A stretch of DNA of 64,000 bases from Eubacterium sp. MSJ-33 (lineage in GTDB: Bacteria > Bacillota > Clostridia > Lachnospirales > Lachnospiraceae). The first letter of the stretch is position 1. Each line of letters opens with the position of its first letter. The notes beneath the pieces are model-generated. The model made no database searches. It was not told the origin of the DNA and saw nothing but the letters and a program-made list of their open reading frames with translations. The DNA lies in the NCBI RefSeq assembly GCF_022174665.1, contig NZ_CP076562.1, forward strand, positions 1,171,001-1,235,000, read 5' to 3'. The position numbers and the translations under genes were made by a program. Below, in pieces: positions 7,958-17,071 of this stretch.

Positions 7958-8773
7958 TTACCGGTCGAAAGCATCATAAGGTGCTTTATCATCAAATGGC
8001 TTTCTTTTACTAAATTGCGCTGATTCATCAATGTGTGCAAATATAACGTCAGAATATTTTCTGATACCACTATGCCCTGTACAGACATATTCTAATTGAA
8101 TGTGTTGGATATTATCAATCAATGCCTTCAATTTCACCAGAGACTTTTTGTTCATATCTGGATATTGGGTGAAAAAATCAAAAAAACTATATCCACCTTT
8201 TTCATTTATTGCAAGACAATCTCCGGTAAACAAAATCTTATCATCAACAATATAACAGGTATGCCCCAGAGTATGTCCAGGTGTAGGAATAGATTGTACC
8301 TTAATGCCTCCGATATCAAACTTTTCATTTTTATCTATAGCGTAATATCCTTCTTTAATTCTGACACAATTTTTAATCTTCACCCCTAATTTTGTCATAC
8401 GATGGATGCTTCCATTCAAGTATGCGCTTTCCGCTTTCCCCAGGTACACTTGTGCATTTGGGTATATATTTGTTCCGCTTGTGTCAATTCCACCACAATG
8501 ATCCACATCGGCATGAGTAATAAAAACATGTTTAATTTCTTCTGGATTAATACCTATTTGTTGAAAAGAATTTTCAACACCACGATAATTCAAATGTCCT
8601 GAATCAACAGCTATTGTCACGCCATTTTTGGTATAAAACCAAAGATTTACATCCCCTTGCCTGATACAACTTATTCCGCATTCATAATTTCCTGTTTCTG
8701 CCGGATTGCAATATTTTTTCCCCCTCATAATATGGCGCTTTATTTTATCATCAAAAAAATACATAAACTTCAT
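7958..8773 (-). CDS. MBL-fold metallo-hydrolase
   Basis: This 271-residue metallo-beta-lactamase fold protein has the metal-site motif THADVDHCGG near residue 86, a second histidine in PTPGHTLGHT, the bridging aspartate in FTGDCL, and the last histidine in VCTGHSG. The usual HxHxDH reads HxDxDH, so one zinc ligand is replaced by aspartate. Lactonase, thioesterase or glyoxalase-like hydrolysis is possible; the substrate cannot be read from sequence. An AraC regulator is encoded immediately upstream in the same direction, 85 nt away. A GGAGGAG site precedes the ATG. Confidence 0.85.
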   Translation of the reverse strand: MKFMYFFDDKIKRHIMRGKKYCNPAETGNYECGISCIRQGDVNLWFYTKNGVTIAVDSGHLNYRGVENSFQQIGINPEEIKHVFITHADVDHCGGIDTSGTNIYPNAQVYLGKAESAYLNGSIHRMTKLGVKIKNCVRIKEGYYAIDKNEKFDIGGIKVQSIPTPGHTLGHTCYIVDDKILFTGDCLAINEKGGYSFFDFFTQYPDMNKKSLVKLKALIDNIQHIQLEYVCTGHSGIRKYSDVIFAHIDESAQFSKRKPFDDKAPYDAFDR

Positions 8774-8858
8774 AGCAATTTTCTCCTCCTTATAATTATA
8801 TTAGCCACTATAACCGAAGGGAAAACTTTTTGCTTTCAAAAATCTGCTGTTTTTCTGT

Positions 8859-9572
8859 TTATTTTAATACATCCGTAATAGAAACACCCGTTAATTTCTT
8901 ACAAGTGTATGCAAGATGTGCCGAACTTGAGAAACCGCTTTCCTGCGCTGCCCAGGTAATTTTACTACCCGTGCTTATCAATCTGTATGCATATTCCATT
9001 CTGCGCATCAGAATATAACTTTTTAGCGAAATTCCCGCTTCTTCCTTGAATAAATGCGTCAACCTGCTTTCAGAAAGGAAAACTTTCTCCGCAATCTGCT
9101 TAACACTGTAACTTAACCATTCCCCAGAAATAACTTTGCTGATTATCAGTTCAATCCTTTCATCTCTTACGTTGTTTTTTCCTGTTGAAATACCCATGGC
9201 AAGAAACATATTTTCAACAATACGTATAATTTCATTTTCCGGCAAATTGTGAATATCTTCTGATATCTCTGCAATTTCATCCGAAACATTGCAGTAGGAA
9301 CCACCTTTTATATATTGCTCGCGAATCTGTTCCGCAATAATGCTTGTGGGATCAATCAGCAGAAAAAAAGCGCAATTGTTTCCTACTTCAACTGCATGCC
9401 TGACTCTTGAATCAAGCAGAATAATATTTCCCCATATATTTTCTTTACCCACTGTAATTCTGCAGCTCTTTTTCCCTGCAAACAAATGCAGAAATGGATG
9501 TTTATGAATGTCCGTCTTATAATATGATGGTATAATAACAATATATGAACTTTGAAAAATAAGACTACTCAT
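8859..9572 (-). CDS. AraC-family transcriptional regulator
   Basis: The C-terminal 100 residues carry the two helix-turn-helices of AraC/XylS proteins: IAEKVFLSESRLTHLFKEEA and then YRLISTGSKITWAAQESGFS with SSSAHLAYTCKKLTG. The N-terminal half is a cupin-like sensing region containing HKHPFLHLF. I chose the ATG at 9572, which has GAGG 8 nt upstream; an ATG at 9599 is an alternative. The MBL hydrolase gene directly downstream is the likely target, by analogy with other AraC neighbours. No ligand can be named. Confidence 0.88.
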   Translation of the reverse strand: MSSLIFQSSYIVIIPSYYKTDIHKHPFLHLFAGKKSCRITVGKENIWGNIILLDSRVRHAVEVGNNCAFFLLIDPTSIIAEQIREQYIKGGSYCNVSDEIAEISEDIHNLPENEIIRIVENMFLAMGISTGKNNVRDERIELIISKVISGEWLSYSVKQIAEKVFLSESRLTHLFKEEAGISLKSYILMRRMEYAYRLISTGSKITWAAQESGFSSSAHLAYTCKKLTGVSITDVLK

Positions 9573-9717
9573 TTTTTCGTCCTCATACTCCCTGCCCATC
9601 TGTCCAAACTCTCTATTGCGGTACGCTAATTAAAGCTCTGCAATTTTTGTCTCGATACTGGGACAAAACCCTGGTATCATGCCAGAAGCTGTAACCTTAC
9701 CAGATTCCTGCCAAATC

Positions 9718-10188
9718 CTACAACGAAATTCTCATATTTTGATACTTGGCTACAACATCTTCAAACCCAACAGATCTGTATAAGGAATATCCATCCTCTG
9801 TTGCCTTTAATTCAATATTGCTCACGTTTTCTGCTTTTGCGTCCTCCAACATCATGTTCATTAATTTCTTAGCATATCCTTTTTTCCTATACTCTGGCTT
9901 CGTATAAACATTCAAAACATTCCCTGTCTTCCCAGTAATAAATGATGGGCTCATAGGTTTTTCCACGATCAACAAGAATGCACAGGAAACGATATCCTTC
10001 TCATTGCGTGCAACATAGACCATTAGATCCTTATTAAGGTGTTTTTCATAATAACCTGGCAATAATGACTCTATCAATTTTAAATCCGCATCCCCAATTT
10101 CTCCTAAATCCTCTTGCAAATATGCGATTCTAAGTTCTGTCAACATACCTGTATCTTGAGCAGTTGCTTTTTCAAATGTCATTGTCAT
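9718..10188 (-). CDS. GNAT-family N-acetyltransferase
   Basis: A 156-residue GCN5-related acetyltransferase. The acetyl-CoA motif A is visible as VYTKPEYRKKGYAKKLMN near residue 95, and motif B resembles IELKATEDGYSLYRSVGFE near the C-terminus. The start codon overlaps the stop of the SUKH gene by 4 nt (ATGA), so the two are translationally coupled. The acceptor substrate is unknown; a toxin-antitoxin role is possible but has no specific support here. Confidence 0.88.
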   Translation of the reverse strand: MTMTFEKATAQDTGMLTELRIAYLQEDLGEIGDADLKLIESLLPGYYEKHLNKDLMVYVARNEKDIVSCAFLLIVEKPMSPSFITGKTGNVLNVYTKPEYRKKGYAKKLMNMMLEDAKAENVSNIELKATEDGYSLYRSVGFEDVVAKYQNMRISL

Positions 10189-10694
10189 TCCTCCGAATGC
10201 TTTTCTCTTTCCTCAGCATTTTTCATAAATTTCATAAATAAATCCGCCGCTTCTTTTGAAATCTCACTTTTTTCTTTAAGCATTCGAATTATTTCTTTCA
10301 ACATATCTCCGAAATTTTCAAACTCATCATTTACTTCTCCTTCAAACCATCGTATAAAATTTCCATTTTCTTTTGAAAAACAAAGTAATTCTCCATCCCC
10401 AATCAACCATCCGATAATAACCAAATCTGACGGAACAATTTCCGAGAATCGCGGAAAATAAAAACCGGCCAAATTCTGTCTTATTTGGCAATCAGCGGAA
10501 AACCTTAACCACTCTTTATAAGACTCAGGTATCCTTATTTGATTATTTTCTTCCCATTGTTTCATTTCTTCTTCTGATGCACCTGCATTAAAAAACGATG
10601 CTTTTTCACCATATTCAGGTATCGCTTTCTCACATAACTTTACAATTTCTTCAATTTCCTTTTTGTAACTATTGTTTTCTGGTACTTTTCTCAC
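10185..10694 (-). CDS. SMI1/KNR4 (SUKH) domain protein
   Basis: This 169-residue protein carries a SUKH domain: MKQWEENNQIRIPESYKEWL near residue 44 is the typical entry motif, followed by a beta-rich core and an aromatic stretch GNFIRWFEGEV. Bacterial SUKH proteins often act as immunity proteins for polymorphic toxins; none is seen next door. I chose a GTG start at 10694 because AAGGAGGA ends 6 nt upstream. The open frame continues upstream to 10922, but that part is a fragment of another protein. The gene overlaps the GNAT gene by 4 nt. Confidence 0.8.
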   Translation of the reverse strand: MRKVPENNSYKKEIEEIVKLCEKAIPEYGEKASFFNAGASEEEMKQWEENNQIRIPESYKEWLRFSADCQIRQNLAGFYFPRFSEIVPSDLVIIGWLIGDGELLCFSKENGNFIRWFEGEVNDEFENFGDMLKEIIRMLKEKSEISKEAADLFMKFMKNAEEREKHSEE

Positions 10695-10946
10695 TTTGTA
10701 TCCTCCTTCATTCATCATAGCATTCGCTTCCCATACATTACAGGAAACGATATTTTCTTCTTCAATGTCTGCTTTTTGCGAATTATTAAATTTACCACTC
10801 ACATGCATCGTTCTGTTATGCAGCTCATTTTTTTCATCCAGTAACAAATTTTTAAGGAACAATTCCAAATATTCTGTTGTTTCATGCACTCCATTTTTCA
10901 GATCTGTATAATTTGCCCGCACCAGTGCATTTCTAAAATACCAGCT
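10695..10946 (-). pseudogene. C-terminal fragment of a Fic-family protein
   Basis: In frame with the SUKH gene, this stretch reads YFRNALVRANYTDLKNG then ETTEYLELFLKNLLLDEKN and HNRTMHVSG, a C-terminal tail common in clostridial Fic proteins. The catalytic HxFx(D/E)GN region is missing, because the upstream gene ends right at its edge. It differs from the C-terminus of the intact Fic protein at 6772-7686, so a second Fic gene once stood here. Family recognition is from memory. Confidence 0.55.
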
Positions 10947-11249
10947 TCACCTTTTAACATCCTTGCTTTTTCTTTTTTTCAAATGTTCTTTCAACAAAAA
11001 GACCGGCAAGTATGTAAGACTAAAATCAAGCAGTGCAATAAGCATCAACCATTTATTCGGTGAGAAAAAACCTGCCAGCAAGAAGAATACGAAAGGAACT
11101 CCCGGCACTCCGGAAACATGATATCCCCGCTTCTTGCTTTCAAGCGGTGCCCCAATATAAGTAGCGATCCAGCACAACAAACCAATCGCCCAGAAAACTC
11201 CGTCAATTATCCACATTGCTATTGGATAATGTACATACAAACTGCTCAT
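10947..11249 (-). CDS. Small integral membrane protein, 100 aa
   Basis: Three hydrophobic helices are visible at about residues 9-31, 48-66 and 68-85, with a basic C-terminus (LKEHLKKRKSKDVKR) expected inside. The family is not recognised. A good ribosome site (GGGAGG) precedes the ATG by about 6 nt. It lies within the accessory block and its stop touches the Fic-tail fragment downstream, so that junction is a rearrangement point. Confidence 0.65.
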   Translation of the reverse strand: MSSLYVHYPIAMWIIDGVFWAIGLLCWIATYIGAPLESKKRGYHVSGVPGVPFVFFLLAGFFSPNKWLMLIALLDFSLTYLPVFLLKEHLKKRKSKDVKR

Positions 11250-11263
11250 ACATTCCTCCCAGG

Positions 11264-11395
11264 TTACCGCTTATCTCCCAATTTCAATGTACGTTTGGAA
11301 GGTAAATCAATAATAATATTCTTGTCCTGATACGAAAACCGGAAATAATCCAGCATCCTATCGGCAATATATCTCAATGATATTGACCTTGATTT
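11264..11395 (-). pseudogene. C-terminal gene fragment of unknown family
   Basis: A minus-strand frame of about 43 codons reads LRYIADRMLDYFRFSYQDKN then IIIDLPSKRTLKLGDKR and a stop, with an in-frame TGA just upstream and no ribosome site. It looks like the last part of a lost gene. It fits the decay seen around it, where fragments of SUKH, Fic and Rpn genes also lie. Confidence 0.4.
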
Positions 11396-11401
11396 TCAAT
11401 T

Positions 11402-12058
11402 TTATTTTGCCGATAGCTCCTCTGCATTTTTCCGCAACCACTTATAATCCGATTGCTTCGCCCGCTCCAGATACGCTTCTAATCTCAGTGAGTTGAGCTT
11501 CGCCAATACATGCAACGCCATGATTTTTTGATATTCATCTTCCGAAGAACCTGCCGGATATTTCCCATGATTCCAAAATTCAAGTGCATAGCGTTCCGCG
11601 CATTCCGGCTTTAATTCTGCCATCGTCTGAAGTGCCATTCTGGAAGTATATTCATACTCCGATTTGATAAATAGAAAAATAAGTTCTGGATCACAACCCG
11701 CGCAATCTCCAAGATGCTTCGCAAATTGCCACTCTGCATTCACGTATTTTGATCCAATACTCTTTCTCGCAAGCAATTCAAACCAGTCCCTGCGCAACAC
11801 CAGTTTCTCTTCTACAAGCTCCTCACACTCATTATCTCTGGCTATTACAAACAGCAATGCATGGATCAGTGTCTCGTCGGCTTCACTGCATGGATATTCA
11901 TTTACAACGTCCTCCGCTGCACCACACAATTCTTCAAAATGCGGATACCCAAGCTCCCATTCTCCATTATCGCGTTCCTCCGACCATGTTGGTTGACATT
12001 GATCCGCCCATTTTGTGAACTTTTTAATTTCTCGATATAGTTTTTCTTTATGATTCAT
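11402..12058 (-). CDS. Helical-repeat protein of unknown function, 218 aa
   Basis: The protein is acidic and almost wholly helical, with repeated paired-helix segments (for example RMALQTMAELKPECAERYAL and KIMALHVLAKLNSLRLEAYL), suggesting HEAT-like repeats. No catalytic motif is seen. HEAT-like proteins of this size occur among immunity proteins of toxin cassettes, which suits the neighbourhood, but I cannot name a family. Its start overlaps the end of the upstream membrane-protein gene by 11 nt, so the two are probably co-translated. Confidence 0.65.
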   Translation of the reverse strand: MNHKEKLYREIKKFTKWADQCQPTWSEERDNGEWELGYPHFEELCGAAEDVVNEYPCSEADETLIHALLFVIARDNECEELVEEKLVLRRDWFELLARKSIGSKYVNAEWQFAKHLGDCAGCDPELIFLFIKSEYEYTSRMALQTMAELKPECAERYALEFWNHGKYPAGSSEDEYQKIMALHVLAKLNSLRLEAYLERAKQSDYKWLRKNAEELSAK

Positions 12059-12773
12059 AACTTCCTAATTCCACCGTATTATCCGCCATTTTTAATTCAG
12101 ACGCTGCCACTTGTGCATCCTCCATCTGCGTTTTATACATATATTTCGTTGTTGACACCGCCAGATTACTCACGAGCGCACAGACAATCGCCCAGAAGAT
12201 TGCAAATACAATAATATTCTCAAGATTCAGGCGCTCTTTGCGCGTTTTGTCACATTCCACATCATCCCGGTACTTCTCTGTATTTCTCTGCCGCCACATA
12301 ATTATCGCAAGAATAAGCCAGACGCTATCCAGAACCAGACACACAGTGAACAGAAATGTACAGATATCCTTCATAAAATGCCATTTGATCAGATACATCA
12401 CATCCACCACCAGAAACAGGACAAAGCATGCGAAATACATCCACATCCCAATCCGGCTGTGCTTTGCAAAAAGCGAGCTTCCTGCCTCGCGCGTCTTCGG
12501 AAGATTGTTCAGATTATTCCCATATATTTTTTTATTATCCGGGATTTCGTAGCCGTAGGCCCGCAGACGGGAAAAATACAGCTTTGCAGCGAGAACCACA
12601 ACATAACACGGAAGTCCTACAAGCACGCCTGTATAAACTGTCATGATATAAAACACCTCTGTACCGGGGATTTCGAGAAATGAAAAAACCAGACCGATAA
12701 GCAAAAACACTGTAAATATAAGTGCACAATATTTCGCAGTTTTTGCAGTTATATTGTCGAATTTTATTTTCAT
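12048..12773 (-). CDS. Polytopic membrane protein of unknown function, 241 aa
   Basis: About five membrane helices are predicted, near residues 15-34, 41-65, 108-130, 137-160 and 186-208. A cytoplasmic loop with basic residues (NTEKYRDDVECDKTRKERL) lies between helices 4 and 5. The family is not recognised. It is the first gene of the accessory block after the enolase terminator and overlaps the helical-repeat gene, with which it may form a pair. Confidence 0.65.
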   Translation of the reverse strand: MKIKFDNITAKTAKYCALIFTVFLLIGLVFSFLEIPGTEVFYIMTVYTGVLVGLPCYVVVLAAKLYFSRLRAYGYEIPDNKKIYGNNLNNLPKTREAGSSLFAKHSRIGMWMYFACFVLFLVVDVMYLIKWHFMKDICTFLFTVCLVLDSVWLILAIIMWRQRNTEKYRDDVECDKTRKERLNLENIIVFAIFWAIVCALVSNLAVSTTKYMYKTQMEDAQVAASELKMADNTVELGSYES

Positions 12774-12934
12774 AGATCCGCACCTCTCTTCCTTGACACG
12801 ATTATACTCTAATTATAATAAACAATTTCCCGCATGCCAAGACCTTTATAGTGACTTCTCGCCAACCGGCTCGTTGAATATTGTCCATCATAAAAACTTA
12901 CACAGGCGCAATTTCTGCACGACGACTTATCACG

Positions 12935-12967
12935 AAAAAACGGGCAATGAATCTGCTTCATTGCCCG
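12935..12967 (-). terminator. Rho-independent terminator of enolase
   Basis: A perfect 10-bp stem (CGGGCAATGA with TCATTGCCCG, 7-nt loop) is followed on the minus strand by six T residues. It lies 30 nt past the enolase stop. The next 160 nt to the membrane-protein gene hold nothing else I can identify. Confidence 0.9.
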
Positions 12968-12996
12968 CCTTGTCTCTCATTTATTATATTTCATTA

Positions 12997-14325
<1,329 letters not shown>

Positions 14326-14403
14326 TCAACAAATACATCCCCGCATACGCCATATAGATTCACTCATTTCCCTATAATAATGGGCGGATGCATATTCTTA
14401 AAT

Positions 14404-14961
14404 TTATGCACGGACCGTCATATCGTATATGTTCCTGCCATCTTCGTATACCCGTGTATACACATCCCTGCACTTTTTCAGCTTGCAGAAAAATGATATG
14501 GCCGCAGGAACATCATGATACACCTTCCATTCCCCGCAATAGGCACAGCCTTCCCCTTTCTTCTCGATGAAATCTCTTACATCTTCAATCGGATATCCGA
14601 GAAATACACCGATTTCATGTGGGAAACAGGGTTCCGTATTGATTCGCTCCTTCAATTTCTCTATGTAAGAAGCAAGATTTCCAGAATCTTTATAACCATA
14701 GTTTTGCAGAAATGTGTGCACTTCCGGATCCACGATTCGTTCTTCCAGTTTCGATTTGCGATACACATAAAGCAAGTAGAAATCCTTTACATTTTTCATC
14801 AATCTTATATAGATTCCCTTTTGATTGAGACGCTTGTTCATCCTATGAATCGATTCTATGCATTCCCGTAGATTCTTAAATCGGAAATTATATAAATTTG
14901 CTGTTTTAATCCCTGCTAAGGTCGGAGCCGCATTCCGGATTAGGCTTTCTTCAAATCCCAT
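14404..14961 (-). CDS. DUF3793 family protein
   Basis: The C-terminal half shows the family pattern: CFPHEIGVFLGYPIEDVRDF, then CAYCGEWKVYHDV and FCKLKKCRDVY. The function of DUF3793 is unknown. I chose the ATG at 14961 (185 codons), whose AAGGAT site overlaps the stop of the flavodoxin gene; an ATG at 15042 would overlap the flavodoxin and adds residues outside the conserved part. DUF3793 genes commonly accompany flavodoxin genes, so it is probably expressed with its neighbour from the metal-box promoter at 15506-15559. Confidence 0.85.
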   Translation of the reverse strand: MGFEESLIRNAAPTLAGIKTANLYNFRFKNLRECIESIHRMNKRLNQKGIYIRLMKNVKDFYLLYVYRKSKLEERIVDPEVHTFLQNYGYKDSGNLASYIEKLKERINTEPCFPHEIGVFLGYPIEDVRDFIEKKGEGCAYCGEWKVYHDVPAAISFFCKLKKCRDVYTRVYEDGRNIYDMTVRA

Positions 14962-14974
14962 ATATATCAGATCC

Positions 14975-15406
14975 TTAAATTGCTGCAAGTTTCTTTCCGA
15001 GTTCGTTGCATGCCGCAACCGCTTCCTCATCCGGTGCCTCATGTGCGATCAGACCTTCTCCGTCGATCACGCTTGCGCCGGCTGCTGTCATACGGTCAAC
15101 CCAGTCACGCATCCACTCGCCATCGCCCCAGCCATAAGAACCGAACAACGCGATCTGCTTTCCGGCTGCGATGCTTTCCACTTCTGCAACAAAAGGTTCC
15201 ATCTCTGTCTCTTCCAATACCTCTGCTCCCATTGCCGGACATCCCATTGCGAATCCCGGAAGATCCTTCAATTCGTTGATGTCTGCCTCAGAAGGAGAAA
15301 GGAACACAGGCTCTTTCCCGGCTGCCGTTACGCCATCACCAATTGCAGATGCCATCGCACCTGTATTTCCACCCTGTGTCCAAAAAACAATATAAACCTT
15401 ATCCAT
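14975..15406 (-). CDS. Flavodoxin
   Basis: A 143-residue FMN-binding electron carrier. The phosphate loop is TQGGNTGAMA near residue 10 and the aromatic flavin contact is in GSYGWGDGEW near residue 91. Flavodoxins replace ferredoxin when iron is scarce. The promoter carries two 16-bp palindromes of the form GTTAG-N6-CTAAC, one lying between the -35 and -10, which fits repression by a metalloregulator. It pairs with DUF3793 downstream. Confidence 0.92.
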   Translation of the reverse strand: MDKVYIVFWTQGGNTGAMASAIGDGVTAAGKEPVFLSPSEADINELKDLPGFAMGCPAMGAEVLEETEMEPFVAEVESIAAGKQIALFGSYGWGDGEWMRDWVDRMTAAGASVIDGEGLIAHEAPDEEAVAACNELGKKLAAI

Positions 15407-15505
15407 AAAACACCTCCAAAATTTTTATTGCCCCTTCGAAACATGGCAGGTAGCCAGCCTTCCATTTTGTAACATTTCAAAGGAGCCACAATGATTTACA
15501 CCAGA

Positions 15506-15559
15506 GTTAGTTTTTCCTAACCCTGTGTATAAGTTAGTATATCCTAACTGTTTTGTCAA
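15506..15559 (-). promoter_or_regulatory. Flavodoxin promoter with two palindromic operators
   Basis: On the minus strand TTGACA (15554-15559) and TAACTT (15531-15536) are 17 bp apart. Two 16-bp palindromes, GTTAGTATATCCTAAC (15533-15548) and GTTAGTTTTTCCTAAC (15506-15521), are spaced 27 bp. The first fills the spacer and overlaps the -10, the second follows the start site. The shape recalls DtxR/IdeR or Fur-family iron boxes; the regulator is inferred. Confidence 0.75.
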
Positions 15560-15595
15560 GAGTTTTTATACATAATTTATAAAGTTTTTAACCGC

Positions 15596-17071
15596 TTACC
15601 GTGTGTCTTTCATTTCACGTTCATACGTCTCACGCTCGATGCTTCCGCTTCTGGCATTCATCACGCGTACGCAAAGCTTCTTCTCATTTTTCCATGTCGC
15701 ATATACACCGATTGGCTCATGGCAGCCCGCTTCCATCTCACGGACAACCGCACGCTCGGCACGCAGACAACCAGCTGTCTCCGCGTCACTGATCATGTGC
15801 GCCATACGATACGGAAGTGTTCCCTCGCACGCCTCGATCGCGATAATGCCCTGTCCGGCTGCCGGAAGCATCGCATCCACATCGAGATATTCATAGACAA
15901 GATCCGGCTCCTTCTCGATGCCTAGCCGCTCGATTCCCGCTGCCGCAAGGATGATTGCATCGTACAAGCCATCCCGCAATTTCTGTATACGCGTCGTGAC
16001 ATTTCCCCGAAGTTCCATGCACTCTGCCTGTGGGTATAACTCCTTGATCTGACAGCGTCTGCGCAAGCTTCCGGTTCCCACGGTAAATGTATCCTTCGAC
16101 CGGATATCCGTATCCACACGATAGATCAGCACATCCTGCACACAGGCGCGTGGCAGAACCCCTGCGATGCCAAGCCCCTTCTTGCATGGATTCGGCATAT
16201 CCTTCGCGCTGTGTACCGCCAGATCGATCATACCGTCCAGCAGGGCTTCTTCGATTTCTTCTACAAACACCGCCTTGCCTCCAAAGGAACTGATTGCCGC
16301 CTCCTTCTGCTTGTCACCCTTCGTCGTCACGATCACTTTCTCAAACCGCACATCCGGGTAATGCTTCTTTAATTGTTCAATCACCATATCTGTCTGAATC
16401 TGCGCAAGTTTACTCCCCCGCGTTCCGATCCGGATTCTCTGTTCCTGCATTTTTGCCTCCACAATTGATGCAAATCTTCGTTTTCTTGCCCGTTCATCCG
16501 GCTCCTCTGCCAGAATTTCCTCACGGATAGCACCAAGTTCTTCCGCGATCTGACCATAGTCTGTCCGAAGCGTCTGCCGGATATCCTTCTTGATCTTCGA
16601 TGCAAGCATCGGACTGCTGCCTCCGGTAGACACCGAAACAACAACCTCGCCCTGCTTGATAATTGCCGGGAAATAAAAATCACAATCTTTCTTCACATCG
16701 ACCACATTTACAAGTATATGCTTGCTTCTGCAAAGCTCCGCATAATGTGAATTAAGCTCCTCATCATCTGTTGCCATGATTACAACGTCCATACCGGAAA
16801 TGTCCGACTCTGTGACTTCCCGCCTCCTCACCTGAATTCGGTTTGGTTTCTTCTGACTGTTATCTTCTGGATTATCTGCTGTATCTATCGTTTTATCAGT
16901 GCGCTCCTCGCCTGCCACAGCCAGCAGTTTGGCACAGGTCTCCGGTGCTACCACGGTCACACGCGCACCAAATTCGCACATCTGTTCCGCCTTCCGTGCT
17001 GCGACTACACCGCCGCCTACAATCAGACATTTCTTATCATCGAGTTGTATCATGAATGGAAAATACGCCAT
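15596..17071 (-). CDS. hemC: Precorrin-2 dehydrogenase (sirohydrochlorin ferrochelatase) / porphobilinogen deaminase fusion
   Basis: Residues 1-205 resemble SirC/Met8/CysG-N: the NAD motif CLIVGGGVVAARKAE, ATDDEELN and VSVSTGGSSPMLASKI. This part oxidises precorrin-2 to sirohydrochlorin and may insert iron. Residues 212-480 are porphobilinogen deaminase: RIGTRGSKLAQIQT, DLAVHSAKDMP, GTGSLRRRCQI, and the dipyrromethane-cofactor cysteine in EAGCHEPIGVYA. An acidic insertion of about 20 residues follows the NAD motif. It overlaps hemA by 35 nt, indicating coupling. The fusion places an early and a late siroheme step in one chain. Confidence 0.94.
   Translation of the reverse strand: MAYFPFMIQLDDKKCLIVGGGVVAARKAEQMCEFGARVTVVAPETCAKLLAVAGEERTDKTIDTADNPEDNSQKKPNRIQVRRREVTESDISGMDVVIMATDDEELNSHYAELCRSKHILVNVVDVKKDCDFYFPAIIKQGEVVVSVSTGGSSPMLASKIKKDIRQTLRTDYGQIAEELGAIREEILAEEPDERARKRRFASIVEAKMQEQRIRIGTRGSKLAQIQTDMVIEQLKKHYPDVRFEKVIVTTKGDKQKEAAISSFGGKAVFVEEIEEALLDGMIDLAVHSAKDMPNPCKKGLGIAGVLPRACVQDVLIYRVDTDIRSKDTFTVGTGSLRRRCQIKELYPQAECMELRGNVTTRIQKLRDGLYDAIILAAAGIERLGIEKEPDLVYEYLDVDAMLPAAGQGIIAIEACEGTLPYRMAHMISDAETAGCLRAERAVVREMEAGCHEPIGVYATWKNEKKLCVRVMNARSGSIERETYEREMKDTR

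Noticed and set aside
7798..8088. 96-codon minus-strand open frame
   Set aside because: It overlaps the MBL gene in another frame and has no ribosome site; a different frame of the non-overlapping part reads as a decayed membrane protein.
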